Shown: positions 30,675 through 41,056 of the stretch, piece by piece
Layout of the letters: each line of letters starts with the position of its first letter
Position numbering within the stretch: the stretch's first letter is position 1
Assembly: GCF_023585685.1 (NCBI RefSeq)
Contig: NZ_CP097764.1
Location: forward strand, 124,001 to 188,000
Direction of reading: 5' to 3'
From: Blochmannia endosymbiont of Camponotus sp. C-003
GTDB lineage: Bacteria > Pseudomonadota > Gammaproteobacteria > Enterobacterales > Enterobacteriaceae
DNA length: 64,000 nt
Notes under the pieces: generated by a model
Seen by the model: only the letters and a program-made list of their open reading frames with translations
What the model was told of the DNA's origin: nothing
Databases searched by the model: none
Made by a program: the position numbers and the translations under genes

Positions 30675-31313
30675 ATGGAAAATAGGTTTATAACAATTGA
30701 AGGGTTAGATGGTTCTGGAAAAACTACTATTGCTTATAGAATAAGTAAATACTTAAATCAATATGGTATCACTAATATTTTGACCACTCATGAACCCGGA
30801 GGAACTCCGGTTTCGGATTTGTTACGTGTATTAATTAAATACGGTGGTCCTATGAGTGAGCCTATTGATAGTATATCAGAATTATTGATGATATACGCTG
30901 CACGATTGCAATTAGTAGAAAATGTTATTAAGCCAGCTTTATCTAAAGGTTATTGGGTAATTGGGGATAGATTTGATTTATCTTCTCAGGCATATCAAGG
31001 AGGTGGGAGAGGCATTGATACATTTTTATTGCATACTTTATCAAATAAGATTACGAATAACTTATCTCCAGATTTGACATTTTATCTTGATATTTCTCCG
31101 GAATTAAGCATGTCTCGTGTAAATCATAGAAAGAAATTGGATCGTATTGAACAAGAACCACTGAGTTTTTTTAATCGTGTACGCTCTTGTTATAAAAAAT
31201 TAGCTTCTGAAAAAAAAAATATTATCACGATTGATGCTACTCAAAATTTAGAAGAAGTTTCTGTTTCGATTTATAGACATTTAGATTGGTGGTTCTTACA
31301 CTCATGGGAATAA
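30675..31313 (+). CDS. tmk: Thymidylate kinase
   Basis: Tmk phosphorylates dTMP to dTDP. The P-loop GLDGSGKT is at residues 10-17, the DRx substrate motif is in IGDRFDLSSQAYQGGGRGID, and the arginine-rich LID segment reads NHRKKLDRIEQE. Length is 212 residues against 213 in E. coli. holB follows after six bases, as in the E. coli tmk-holB-ycfH cluster. Confidence 0.96.
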   Translation: MENRFITIEGLDGSGKTTIAYRISKYLNQYGITNILTTHEPGGTPVSDLLRVLIKYGGPMSEPIDSISELLMIYAARLQLVENVIKPALSKGYWVIGDRFDLSSQAYQGGGRGIDTFLLHTLSNKITNNLSPDLTFYLDISPELSMSRVNHRKKLDRIEQEPLSFFNRVRSCYKKLASEKKNIITIDATQNLEEVSVSIYRHLDWWFLHSWE

Positions 31314-31319
31314 GTTATA

Positions 31320-32324
31320 ATGATACGGTATCCTTGGTTAAATATTATTTATAATCAAATATTAAATGCTTATCGAAAAGATAGAGGACATCATGCATTA
31401 CTTTTGAATAGTAAACGAAACAATGGTGAAAATACTTTGATTTATGCTATTGCGCGTTGGTTGATTTGTTCTCGTCCTAACGAGAATCAATACTGCAATA
31501 TTTGTTATGATTGTAGATTAATGAATGTAGGGCATCATCCAGATTATTATGAAATCAGTCCTGAGAATAATACTCAAACTATAGGTGTAGATACTATTCG
31601 GGTGTGCATTAATTCTATATACAACCATGCACACCAAAATAAAGTAAAAATAATCTATGTAAAAAAACATGTGGAATATTTAACTGATCAGGCTATTAAC
31701 GTATTATTAAAAACACTTGATGATCCTCCAACAAATACTTATTTTTTTTTAAAAACTCGAGATTGTATGAGAATGTCACTGACGTTGTTAAGTAGATGTA
31801 TGCGATGGTCTATTATATCTCCGAAGGAATCGATCGGATTGCAGTGGTTAATGAAAAATCGAGAAGGGATAAATAATATTTTGTTGGCGCAATGTGCATT
31901 ACGTTTATGTGATGGGTCCCCTATAGAAGCTGAAGAAATGTTTAAATTAGGTTTATGGAAACAACGATTAGATTTATGCAAATGTATACATTATGTAATT
32001 ACAAACAGGGATTTTTTAAAACTTGTTCCATTTTTAAGTACTTGTAAAAATGATATGTATTTGTATTGGTTGATAACTGTACTTGTCGATGCATTAAAAT
32101 GGAAGCAAGGGATAAAAAAAAGATTTATAATAAATTTAGATCAATTCGAACTAATTACTGTTGTTACAGTGCATTGGGACATTGTGTCTTTAAGTCGTCA
32201 GTTACAACAATGGTTGGTGTTGTCACGTTATTTTCAAGAATTTAATAATGTTGATCGCGAATTATTATTAACTTATCGATTATTAAATTGGCAACAAGGT
32301 ACTGTTGAATCTTGTTGGCATTAA
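31320..32324 (+). CDS. holB: DNA polymerase III delta' subunit
   Basis: HolB is the delta' subunit of the clamp loader. It has 334 residues, the length of the E. coli protein. The four zinc-binding cysteines are at 50, 59, 62 and 65 (CSRPNENQYCNICYDC), exactly as in E. coli. Conserved segments include GHHPDYYEI, the NVLLKTLDDPPTNTYFFL region and LLSRCM. As expected for delta', there is no functional Walker A motif. The sequence is more diverged than its neighbours in the C-terminal collar domain. Confidence 0.94.
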   Translation: MIRYPWLNIIYNQILNAYRKDRGHHALLLNSKRNNGENTLIYAIARWLICSRPNENQYCNICYDCRLMNVGHHPDYYEISPENNTQTIGVDTIRVCINSIYNHAHQNKVKIIYVKKHVEYLTDQAINVLLKTLDDPPTNTYFFLKTRDCMRMSLTLLSRCMRWSIISPKESIGLQWLMKNREGINNILLAQCALRLCDGSPIEAEEMFKLGLWKQRLDLCKCIHYVITNRDFLKLVPFLSTCKNDMYLYWLITVLVDALKWKQGIKKRFIINLDQFELITVVTVHWDIVSLSRQLQQWLVLSRYFQEFNNVDRELLLTYRLLNWQQGTVESCWH

Positions 32325-32340
32325 TGGGGTATATAATGCT

Positions 32341-33126
32341 ATGTTTTTAGTGGATTCTCATTGTCATCTAAATCAATTAAGTTATCCAAATATTCATAAA
32401 AATGTATCAGATGTTTTGAATAAAGCTAAAACCAAGGGAGTTCAGTTGGTTTTGTCGGTGAGCCTCACTATGTCGGATTATGATGATATGGTGAAATTAA
32501 TTGGATATAGAAGTGATGTTGTGTTTTCTTGCGGAGTACATCCTACATATGTATATAATGTTAAGAATGTTGATAGTGAAAAATTGTATATTTTGTCTTC
32601 TAAAAGGAATGTAGTAGCTATCGGTGAAACTGGATTAGATTATTATCATAAATTAGAATCAGATAGTAAAAAAAAACAACAAAATGCATTTCGAGAACAT
32701 ATTCGGGTTGCTAAAGCAGCAAAAAAGCCAATTATTGTACATAGCCGTGATTCCTGTAAGGATACTATCACTCTTTTACGCTCAGAATCGGCAGAAGAGT
32801 GCGGGGGTATATTACATTGTTTTAGCGAAGGTATAGATGCTGCAAGATTGTTGTTAGATCTCAATTTTTATATATCTTTTTCTGGAATGATAACGTTTAC
32901 TAAATCTTATATGATGAAAGAAGTAATTAAATATGTACCTTTTGATCGTATTTTATTAGAAACTGATTCTCCTTATTTAACTCCAGTTCCTTATAGAGGA
33001 CAAGAGAATCAACCTGCTCGCATATATGAAATTGCTAAATATGTAGCATTTATAAAAAATATGGATATGGATGAATTAGCAGTTATCACTACATCTAATT
33101 TTCGTACCTTGTTTCATTTGAAATAA
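32341..33126 (+). CDS. ycfH: TatD-family metal-dependent hydrolase YcfH
   Basis: This TatD-family TIM-barrel hydrolase corresponds to E. coli YcfH, a putative nuclease or deacylase. Metal-binding motifs are clear: DSHCHLNQ at the N-terminus, GETGLDYYH, VHSRDS, HCFSEG and ETDSPYLTP. I chose the ATG at 32341 (MFLVDSHCH), which matches E. coli and gives 261 residues; an in-frame extension to 32305 would overlap holB. It lies 16 bases after holB, in the usual order. The natural substrate is unknown. Confidence 0.94.
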   Translation: MFLVDSHCHLNQLSYPNIHKNVSDVLNKAKTKGVQLVLSVSLTMSDYDDMVKLIGYRSDVVFSCGVHPTYVYNVKNVDSEKLYILSSKRNVVAIGETGLDYYHKLESDSKKKQQNAFREHIRVAKAAKKPIIVHSRDSCKDTITLLRSESAEECGGILHCFSEGIDAARLLLDLNFYISFSGMITFTKSYMMKEVIKYVPFDRILLETDSPYLTPVPYRGQENQPARIYEIAKYVAFIKNMDMDELAVITTSNFRTLFHLK

Positions 33127-33406
33127 AATTATAGGTAGTATGTATGTGATACACATGGTATGTATGAATAGATTATTTTTCGTATTTTTATTAATTTTTA
33201 GGATGTGATAATTATACTGAATGTATTATGTGTCAGTAAGTGTAAGATTCATCTCTATAGTAATAATAGGGGAAAAATATAGAAATAGTATATAAAAATA
33301 AATATAGTTGTAGTCTATATGTTGTTATGTTAGGAGTGTAATATTGGTTAATGCGTTTAAAAAAATCATTGTAGGATTTCTATTATTTGTAGAAATGGGA
33401 TAAGTT

Positions 33407-33775
33407 ATGAAAAAAGACAATATTTTTATAAATATTATTCAAAAAAAAGTCAAAACTGATATCTTATATCAAGATGAGTTAGTTACTGCTTTTTATGATT
33501 TACATCCTAAGGCGCCGGTTCATGTATTGATTGTTCCTAATATTTTGATTCCTACTGTTAATCAGGCAACAATTCATGATGAAATAATGTTGGGTAGGTT
33601 ATTTATAGTGGCAGCAAAAATTGCTGAACAAAAGAATATACATGTGTCAGGTTATCGTTTAATAGTGAATTGTAATAATCATGCCGGTCAAGAAATTTAT
33701 CATCTCCATATGCATTTGTTAGGTGGGAAACCTTTAGGTCCTTTGTTACAACAAGATAATAACAAGTTTAATTAA
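33407..33775 (+). CDS. hinT: HIT-family purine nucleoside phosphoramidase HinT
   Basis: HinT hydrolyses adenosine phosphoramidates and acyl-AMP. The histidine triad HLHMH (His99, His101, His103) lies in the IYHLHMHLLGGKPLGP segment. Length is 122 residues against 119. In E. coli ptsG and fhuE separate ycfH from hinT; both are absent here. lpoB follows, as in E. coli apart from the lost ycfL. Confidence 0.96.
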   Translation: MKKDNIFINIIQKKVKTDILYQDELVTAFYDLHPKAPVHVLIVPNILIPTVNQATIHDEIMLGRLFIVAAKIAEQKNIHVSGYRLIVNCNNHAGQEIYHLHMHLLGGKPLGPLLQQDNNKFN

Positions 33776-33961
33776 AAATAAATTGTTCATCATCATCAGT
33801 TTTGTGTATTTTCTTAAATAAGAAGGTGTACTTGTTTATATATATGTACGATATGTGAACAATAATGTGCGTCGCTTGTTGAATGAAATTCATGTTATTA
33901 AATAAAAATTTTTTGTAATAATATTTATTTTATTGTTATCAACAACATCTTATATATAATT

Positions 33962-34504
33962 GTGAATAAACAAATAATATATCTATTTCTTAGTATGATT
34001 GTTTTAGATGACCATGTTGGGGTATGTAACAATAATGTACCTATTTTGACGACCAAACCTACTTTATTAACACCATCAAAAATTAATTTAATTAATTGGC
34101 AACCGGTGTTATTAAAAATGTTACAAAGTGTATTTTTTTTTGATAATATTGAACGTGATAGCGTGTTATTAGTAAACATAGTAAATAATAAAACTAATGG
34201 TATTTTGCAGGCTAGTAAAATTACGGATATTTTAATTCGTTATATTGCAGATAATACCCAAAAGTATAATGTTGTCGATATGAAAGTATTGTATTCTGTG
34301 TATAGAGAATGGGGGGTGTTTCCAGAAGATAATAGAAATTCTTATAATTTTTCTATTAAAATAGCAAATTACTTAAAAGCGAATTATATTTTGTATAGCA
34401 TTGCTTCTGGAGATTCAGTACAACCAAATTTAGAATTGCAATTGATATCAGTTAAAACTGGTGAGATTTTACGTATTGTTAATAGTTCTGTAGGATATAA
34501 ATAG
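33962..34504 (+). CDS. lpoB: Penicillin-binding protein activator LpoB
   Basis: LpoB is an outer-membrane lipoprotein that activates PBP1B. The globular domain is recognisable from the WQPVLLKML region through SVLLVNIVNNKTNGILQASK, LKANYILYSIASGD and LQLISVKTGEI. The start is GTG at 33962. The protein is 180 residues against 213 in E. coli, because the proline-rich linker that spans the periplasm is almost absent. The N-terminus is hydrophobic with a cysteine at residue 22 (GVC), but the lipobox is not canonical, so lipidation is doubtful. The lolCDE genes that follow would sort it if it is lipidated. Confidence 0.85.
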   Translation: MNKQIIYLFLSMIVLDDHVGVCNNNVPILTTKPTLLTPSKINLINWQPVLLKMLQSVFFFDNIERDSVLLVNIVNNKTNGILQASKITDILIRYIADNTQKYNVVDMKVLYSVYREWGVFPEDNRNSYNFSIKIANYLKANYILYSIASGDSVQPNLELQLISVKTGEILRIVNSSVGYK

Positions 34505-34725
34505 TTGTTTAAGAGTATGGATATACTGGGAATGTAAAGATTCTTTTGATGTATTGAAAATGCAATACTGAGAAATAATTCAGTGATTAAAATTTGATTA
34601 CATAATTATATGTATTTTTTTATAAATATTGCGTCTATATGCAGATGTGCATTTCATTATATATTTCATATAATATAAAATATATAATTGTTTTTATATT
34701 TATGGGGTGATCCAAACAAATATTG

Positions 34726-35931
34726 ATGCATCGATCAACTATATTATTTATTGCGATACGTTATATTTTGGGAAAATCGATAGATCAATTTGGTCGGTAT
34801 ATTTATTGGGTTTCTAGCGTTGCAATTATGATAGGTGTGATGGCTATGATAACTGTATTATCGGTCATGAATGGTTTTGAGCGTGAGTTTAAACAGAATC
34901 TTCTTAATTTCATACCTCATGCATTACTTACGACTCCCAAAGGATACGTACATGTTAAAGATGAACCAAACTCAGTATTAGATCAGTTACACAATATCAT
35001 ACGTAATCAACCGTTGGTAGTATCCAATGTGATACTACAAAGTGCTAAGAAAATATCGTTTGGAGTTATGTTAGGGATTGATCCAAACTTTTTTGAACCA
35101 TTATGTAATTATTTAGTAAATAAACATGAAAATCAATTAATTTTAGGAAAATATTACGTAATTATTGGTTCAACATTAGCAAAACAACTTAAAGTACGTA
35201 TTAATGATCAAGTTCGTTTAATTATTCCTTCAGTTATGCAGAAGACTCCTATTGGCTATATTCCCAGTCAACGTTTGTTTACAGTGTTAGATATTTATAT
35301 TACTAATAGTGCAGTTGATTCTTATCAAGTATTAGTTCATCAATCAGATGCTTCTGCGTTAATGCATTATCCATCAGAATGTGTTACTGGATGGCGTTTA
35401 TGGCTACATGAACCTTGTTTACTCGCTAACTACATTCAAAAAGTGCGATTGTATAAAGACTGGGTTTGGAAAGATTGGAGAGAATATCAGGGATCTTTAT
35501 TTCAAGCGATGAAAATAGAAAAAAATGTAATGTCTTTATTGTTAAGTTTAATTATAATAGCAGCAGGTTTTAATATTGTTTCTTTTTTAGTGTTATTAAT
35601 ATTAGAAAAAAGAACAGACATTGCAATACTTAAAACATATGGTTTTACTCGCCGACAGATTGTCTTTATTTTTATGATTCAAGGAATTACTAATGGTTTT
35701 TTTGGAATTGTGTTAGGAACAGTATCAGGGGTATTATTATCTCATAAATTAAATCAAATATTATTGTTTTTTAAAATACTTCCCAATACTATATTTCTAC
35801 CTATAGAAATAAAATATTCTCAAATATTAAGTATAATGTTCATTACGTTTAGTATAATCTTATTAGCTACATTATATCCTTCGTGGCGTGCAGCTTCTTT
35901 TCATCCTGCAAAAATTTTACGTTATGACTGA
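34726..35931 (+). CDS. lolC: Lipoprotein-releasing ABC transporter permease LolC
   Basis: LolC with LolD and LolE extracts lipoproteins from the inner membrane and passes them to LolA. The 401-residue protein has one N-terminal and three C-terminal membrane segments around a periplasmic domain, as in the family. Conserved signatures include [10 protein letters not shown] at about residue 45, [16 protein letters not shown] (in the Hook region that recruits LolA) and the C-terminal [20 protein letters not shown]. The ATG at 34726 was chosen over a TTG directly upstream. Its end overlaps lolD by eight bases. Confidence 0.95.
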   Translation: MHRSTILFIAIRYILGKSIDQFGRYIYWVSSVAIMIGVMAMITVLSVMNGFEREFKQNLLNFIPHALLTTPKGYVHVKDEPNSVLDQLHNIIRNQPLVVSNVILQSAKKISFGVMLGIDPNFFEPLCNYLVNKHENQLILGKYYVIIGSTLAKQLKVRINDQVRLIIPSVMQKTPIGYIPSQRLFTVLDIYITNSAVDSYQVLVHQSDASALMHYPSECVTGWRLWLHEPCLLANYIQKVRLYKDWVWKDWREYQGSLFQAMKIEKNVMSLLLSLIIIAAGFNIVSFLVLLILEKRTDIAILKTYGFTRRQIVFIFMIQGITNGFFGIVLGTVSGVLLSHKLNQILLFFKILPNTIFLPIEIKYSQILSIMFITFSIILLATLYPSWRAASFHPAKILRYD

Positions 35932-36625
35932 TATCCCATTGTTGTATTGTGTTCGGTTAACAAAATATTATCAACGTGCTGATTTTTTAATTAAAGTGTT
36001 GAATTGTATTACTTTGACTATACAAACTAATGAAATTGTTGCTGTAGTAGGGACATCTGGCTCTGGTAAGAGTACATTGTTACATTTGCTTGGAGGATTA
36101 GATAAACCAACTGAGGGGAAGGTATTTTTTGAGGGCCATGGGTTACATCAATTAACTGACAATGAACGCGCTATGATACGTAATAAACGTATAGGGTTTG
36201 TTTATCAATTTCATCATTTATTGTCAGATTTTAATGTTTTAGAAAATGTAGCAATGCCCTTGTTGATTGGAGGTCTTGAGTTTAATCAATCAAAAAATAA
36301 AGCGCAATGCGTATTAGAATCAGTTGGATTAATAAATCGAATTCATTCTTTTCCTCATGAATTATCTGGAGGAGAAAGTCAACGAGTTAGTATAGCTCGA
36401 GCTATCGTAAATAATCCAGTTTTAATATTAGCTGATGAACCAACCGGTAATTTAGATCAAAAAAATTCAGATAATATTTTTCAATTATTAAAAGATCTGA
36501 ATACATGTTATGGCACAACATTTATAATAGCAACTCATGATTTGAATTTGGCTAAGCAGTGTCATAAGATATTAATGATATCTAATGGTAAAATAAAACT
36601 GATGCAGCATGATTCGTTTAGGTAG
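35924..36625 (+). CDS. lolD: Lipoprotein-releasing ABC transporter ATPase LolD
   Basis: LolD powers the LolCDE lipoprotein exporter. From the ATG at 35924 (MTDIPLLYC) it has 233 residues, the length of E. coli LolD. The Walker A motif GTSGSGKST is at residues 43-51, followed by [10 protein letters not shown] (the Q-loop), the signature LSGGESQRV, Walker [13 protein letters not shown] and the H-loop ATHDL. Overlap with lolC (ATGACTGA) implies translational coupling; lolE starts ten bases after its stop. Confidence 0.97.
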   Translation: MTDIPLLYCVRLTKYYQRADFLIKVLNCITLTIQTNEIVAVVGTSGSGKSTLLHLLGGLDKPTEGKVFFEGHGLHQLTDNERAMIRNKRIGFVYQFHHLLSDFNVLENVAMPLLIGGLEFNQSKNKAQCVLESVGLINRIHSFPHELSGGESQRVSIARAIVNNPVLILADEPTGNLDQKNSDNIFQLLKDLNTCYGTTFIIATHDLNLAKQCHKILMISNGKIKLMQHDSFR

Positions 36626-36635
36626 TTATTTATAG

Positions 36636-37871
36636 ATGATGTTATCTTTTCAAATTGCATTAAAATTTTATCGAGGTTCGAGTAGTAATATTTTATTATC
36701 TTCAATGTCTTTGATTTCCGTTATTAGTATTACTATAGGAATAATAATATCTATAATTGCATTAAGCACAATGAATGGTTTTGAATATGAATTAAATAAT
36801 CGTATTTTGGCAGTTATTCCTCATGGAGAAATCGAACCAATAATAGCACCATTCATTGATTGGAAAACAGCTTTGAGATGTATTCGTCAGATACCAGATA
36901 TTATTCATGCAACGCCTTATATTAATTTTTATGGAGTTGTTGAATTTAACAATAAATGGAATGTGGTTTATATTAGAAGTATAGATTTAAAGCAAAATTT
37001 ATATGACAGTACATTGCTTAATTTTATAGAAAAAGATTCTTGGAAATATTTTTGTGAAAATATAGGACAAATTATTGTAGGGAAAGGCATATCAGAAAGT
37101 TTAGGAATTAAAGCAGGTGATTGGGTTACTGTTTTAACTACTAATGATTTTCGTTCGAACAATAAACTATTGTCATCTAAAAAAATTCGCTTACAAGTAG
37201 CTGGAATATTAAGTTTAAATAGTCAATTAGATTATAACATTGCTATAATGTCTTTATCAGATATACAACATTATTATGATAAAACGTCAGATGTTTCGGG
37301 AATAGCTATTAAGATTAATAATATTTTTTCCGTTAATAGAATACTATATAAAATTAAAAGCATGCTTAACCATCAGGTTTATGTGTGCAGTTGGATGGAA
37401 ACTTATGGATATATTTATAAAGATATTCAAATGGTTCGCATAATTATATATTTATCAATGATTTTAATTATAGGTATTTCTTGTTTTAATGTAATTGCTG
37501 CATTGATTTTGTCAATAAAAGATAAAAATTATGATATTGCGATAATGCGTGCGTTAGGAGCTAAAAGTATTTTAATTCAACGTGTATTTTTTTTGTACGG
37601 GTTAATTATTTACACGATTTCTGGTATTGTAGGTACTGGAGTGGGTGTCTTTATAACTTTTAATTTAACGAATTTTATTACAACATTTAATGGGCTATTA
37701 GGTAATAAAATTTTATCAGAAGGAGCTTATTTTGTTAATTTTTTACCTGTTAAGTTAAGTGAGTGGGACATATTATTGATATTAAGTATCACATTATTAC
37801 TGGGTTCATTAACTAGTTGGTATGCAGCATCAAAAACAAGACGGGTTAATTTGTCTAAAATATTAAAATAA
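36636..37871 (+). CDS. lolE: Lipoprotein-releasing ABC transporter permease LolE
   Basis: LolE pairs with LolC in the LolCDE complex and binds the lipoprotein substrate. The 411-residue sequence (414 in E. coli) keeps LSTMNGFEYELNNRILAVIPHGEIE at the start of the periplasmic domain and the C-terminal DIAIMRALGAKS and SWYAASKTRRV segments, with four hydrophobic membrane segments. It is the last gene of the operon, converging with purB. The periplasmic domain is more diverged than the membrane parts. Confidence 0.95.
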   Translation: MMLSFQIALKFYRGSSSNILLSSMSLISVISITIGIIISIIALSTMNGFEYELNNRILAVIPHGEIEPIIAPFIDWKTALRCIRQIPDIIHATPYINFYGVVEFNNKWNVVYIRSIDLKQNLYDSTLLNFIEKDSWKYFCENIGQIIVGKGISESLGIKAGDWVTVLTTNDFRSNNKLLSSKKIRLQVAGILSLNSQLDYNIAIMSLSDIQHYYDKTSDVSGIAIKINNIFSVNRILYKIKSMLNHQVYVCSWMETYGYIYKDIQMVRIIIYLSMILIIGISCFNVIAALILSIKDKNYDIAIMRALGAKSILIQRVFFLYGLIIYTISGIVGTGVGVFITFNLTNFITTFNGLLGNKILSEGAYFVNFLPVKLSEWDILLILSITLLLGSLTSWYAASKTRRVNLSKILK

Positions 37872-38093
37872 TAGGTATATATTATGATTTTTTTGTTAGA
37901 GTATCATTGATAGTTTTTTAAATAAGTAAGTAATATGATTAGGCTATATAATCGCATTATCAATAAAAAATTAAATTTAATAATAAATATAATAATATGA
38001 TGCTGTATATATGGTTTATTATACATTATATTATTATAATGCGAGTATTTTGGTTTTTATGCATTAAATTAAATAGCAAACATTAGCTATATG

Positions 38094-38113
38094 TTACGAT
38101 TGTTGTATCGTAA
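38094..38113. terminator. Small hairpin between convergent lolE and purB
   Basis: TTACGAT and its reverse complement ATCGTAA flank a six-base loop. Its position, 39 bases beyond the purB stop and between converging genes, suggests a termination role. No T run follows on either strand, so this is tentative. Confidence 0.35.
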
Positions 38114-38151
38114 TGATGATTGAATTACGTATGAATTGATTAATTATTTTA

Positions 38152-39534
38152 TTATATTATATCAGTGATGTCATTTGTGATGTCTTCTGCTAAACCTGTG
38201 TAATCAAGTGGGGTAATTTTTTGTAATCTTTTTTTTTCTGTTGTTGGTAATGGCAATGATTCAATAAAAATTTTTATTTTTTCCGGATTAATTTCTGAGT
38301 TACTGACGAATTTTTTTGTACATTCATAAGATTTGTGTATATTGTGTCGTCGCATTACTGTTTGAATAGCTTCGCTTAATATTATCCAGTTTTTATTTAG
38401 TTCAGTTAACACGTATTGTTTGTTAACTTTCAGTGTTTTTATTCCTTTTAATGCGCTATGATAGGCAATTAAGGAATACCCCATTGCCATTCCTAGATTT
38501 CTTAGAACAGTAGAATCGCTTAAATCACGCTGCCAACGTGATATTGGTAATTTAGCAGAAAAATGATTCAACATGGCGTTTGCCAATCCTAAATTTCCTT
38601 CAGAATTTTCAAAGTCTATAGGATTTACTTTATATGGCATGGTAGAGGATCCAACTGTAGTAGTGTTATGATTTTGTTTAAAATAGTTGAGAGCAATATA
38701 ACCCCATATGTCTCTATTAAAATTTATTAAGATGGTATTGAACCTTGCAATACAGTCGGATAGTTCGGCAATATAATCATGTGGTTCTATTTGTGTTGTA
38801 TAAGGATTCCATTCCATACCTAAAGAGACAACAAATTCTTCACTGAATTTTCTCCAATTTATTTCTGGATATGCTATAACATGAGCGTTGTAGTTTCCTA
38901 CAGCACCATTAATTTTTCCTAAAATTTTTATTGATCTTAATTGATAGTATTGACGCATCAAACGGTATGCAAAATTAGCCATTTCTTTCCCGATAGTGGA
39001 AGGAGTAGCGGGTTGTCCATGAGTTCTAGATAACATAGGAATATTTTTATAATGCAGACTCATTTTTTTTATTTCATTAATGATTTTTTTCCAAATGGGC
39101 AAAAAAACAGTTTTTCTAGTATTAGTCAGCATTAATCCATATGCAAGATTGTTAATATCGTCTGAAGTACAAGCGAAATGAATAAATTCACTGACTTTTT
39201 TTAGATTAGGTAATATGCTAATTTTTGATTTTAAAAAATATTCTATTGCCTTGAGATCATGATTAGTAATTTTTTCTATTTCTTTAATATGTTCTGCGTC
39301 TTTAATATTAAAATTGATTACTAGTTTATTTAAGAAATCACATTCAATTTCTGTAAAAGGTGGTATTTCTTTAATAGAAATTGTGTTGGCTATTTTTTTG
39401 AACCAATGAATCTCTATTTGAACGCGGAATTTTAGTAAACTGAATTCACTAAAAATATTACGTAAGGGATCAGTTTGTTTGTAATAACGGCCATCAATAG
39501 GAGATATAACAGTTAGGGGGGATAATGCTATCAC
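38152..39534 (-). CDS. purB: Adenylosuccinate lyase
   Basis: PurB acts twice in purine synthesis, cleaving SAICAR and adenylosuccinate with release of fumarate. The 460-residue protein aligns with the 456-residue E. coli enzyme. The fumarase/aspartase-superfamily signature is SSTMPYKVNPIDFENSEGN; E. coli has His where this has Tyr after MP, a position that varies in the superfamily. HGQPATPSTIGKE, TTQIEPHDY and RWQRDLSDSTVLRNLG are conserved. In E. coli hflD lies between purB and mnmA; it is missing here. Confidence 0.96.
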   Translation of the reverse strand: MIALSPLTVISPIDGRYYKQTDPLRNIFSEFSLLKFRVQIEIHWFKKIANTISIKEIPPFTEIECDFLNKLVINFNIKDAEHIKEIEKITNHDLKAIEYFLKSKISILPNLKKVSEFIHFACTSDDINNLAYGLMLTNTRKTVFLPIWKKIINEIKKMSLHYKNIPMLSRTHGQPATPSTIGKEMANFAYRLMRQYYQLRSIKILGKINGAVGNYNAHVIAYPEINWRKFSEEFVVSLGMEWNPYTTQIEPHDYIAELSDCIARFNTILINFNRDIWGYIALNYFKQNHNTTTVGSSTMPYKVNPIDFENSEGNLGLANAMLNHFSAKLPISRWQRDLSDSTVLRNLGMAMGYSLIAYHSALKGIKTLKVNKQYVLTELNKNWIILSEAIQTVMRRHNIHKSYECTKKFVSNSEINPEKIKIFIESLPLPTTEKKRLQKITPLDYTGLAEDITNDITDII

Positions 39535-39952
39535 ATTTTTTCTCCTCTTTATAATTGTAATGGGATATTTATATTTTTATTATATTTAAATATTAAAAGT
39601 TTATTTAAGATAATAATATGTGTATCTTAAAATCTTTTAATTTTTATACGAAATTTTCATTTTGCAAATGTAGGTGACTACGAATAACATTGGCACTATT
39701 GTATCAAAATATACGGGATGATTATAATCAATAACAACGTATCATAATGACAGAAATTATTTTGAAGAATATTGAATGATTGATTAAATTCATATTTATT
39801 TATAGAATTTAGTTGTAACTAGATTTATAGAATTGTAACATTTATTCATCTATGATGAAAGTGTAAATTAATGTAATAACGATTAGTTATATTTGATTTT
39901 AATATTGATATTATTGATATTTTTTAGACCAATTATTCTGGTGTTTTGGAAT
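39535..39952. other. Spacer where hflD is missing
   Basis: About 420 AT-rich bases between mnmA and purB; no remnant of hflD is recognisable. Confidence 0.45.
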
Positions 39953-41056
39953 TTAGAAAGGGTATGTTTTTGTAATAATTCCTCCGCCCAAACAACGTTC
40001 TTTTAAGTAAAATACTGCTGATTGCCCTGGCGTAATTGCCAAAACCGGAATTTTTAAAATAACTTTAAGATTATTGTTTAAAAGAGGGTATACCTGACAT
40101 TGTATATCGGGATGTCTATATCTGGTTTTAACTGTGCAATATAAAGGCGATGTAAGTGTGTGTCGTTTTACCCACTGGGTTTGTTCGGTAATGAACGCGA
40201 TAGACATCAGCCGTGGATGATTGCGGCCTTGTGCTGCAATTAATATATTGTTTGATATATCTTTATCTACCACATACCATGGTTGTCCATTTCCTTGTTT
40301 TATTCCACCTATTTTTAGGCCTTTTCTTTGTCCTAAGGTATAAAACGATACTCCTTGGTGTGTTCCAATTATATCTCCATTTATATCAATTATAACCCCT
40401 GGTCGTATTGGTATATAATTGCTAATAAAATCTTTGAATTTACGTTTTCCAATAAAACAGATACCAGTTGAGTCTTTTTTGTTTGCTGTGATTAAGTTTA
40501 ATTTTTTAGCGATATTTCTAACTTGAGATTTATTTAATATTCCTACAGGAAATAAACATTGTTTAAGTTGTTTGTAGCTGAGTGTATATAAAAAATAACT
40601 TTGATCTTTATTTTCATCTGTACCACGTATTAGATAAGTTTCTTGATTTACATCAAGACGGCGGGCATAATGTCCGGTGGCAATGAGATCTGCTCCTAGA
40701 TCTTTTAGTGCAAATTCTAAAAAATTCTTAAATTTAATCTCTTTATTACAGAGTATATCCGGGTTAGGAGTGCGACCCATTCTGTATTCTTCTAAAAATA
40801 CCTGAAATACATTTTCCCAATATTCTTTAGAGAAGTTTATAGTGTGCAGGTATATGCCTAAATTATCGCACACAGAATGAGTATCTAATAAATCAGATGC
40901 TGATGAGCAATATTCTGAGGTATCGTCATCTTCCCAATTTTTCATAAATAAACCTTCTACTTTATATCCTTGTTGTTGTAATAACCATGCAGATACAGAA
41001 GAATCTACACCGCCCGACATACCAACAATTACTTTTTTTGCGTGATTGTATGACAT
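39953..41056 (-). CDS. mnmA: tRNA-specific 2-thiouridylase MnmA
   Basis: MnmA adenylates and thiolates U34 of tRNA-Lys, -Glu and -Gln using sulfur delivered by TusE. The PP-loop SGGVDSS is at residues 14-20. The two catalytic cysteines are Cys103 ([12 protein letters not shown]) and Cys200 ([10 protein letters not shown]). Conserved segments [13 protein letters not shown] and YTLGQRKGL are present. Length is 367 residues against 368 in E. coli. The presence of tusE in this window supports a working relay. Its upstream region contains a 19-bp inverted repeat. Confidence 0.97.
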   Translation of the reverse strand: MSYNHAKKVIVGMSGGVDSSVSAWLLQQQGYKVEGLFMKNWEDDDTSEYCSSASDLLDTHSVCDNLGIYLHTINFSKEYWENVFQVFLEEYRMGRTPNPDILCNKEIKFKNFLEFALKDLGADLIATGHYARRLDVNQETYLIRGTDENKDQSYFLYTLSYKQLKQCLFPVGILNKSQVRNIAKKLNLITANKKDSTGICFIGKRKFKDFISNYIPIRPGVIIDINGDIIGTHQGVSFYTLGQRKGLKIGGIKQGNGQPWYVVDKDISNNILIAAQGRNHPRLMSIAFITEQTQWVKRHTLTSPLYCTVKTRYRHPDIQCQVYPLLNNNLKVILKIPVLAITPGQSAVFYLKERCLGGGIITKTYPF

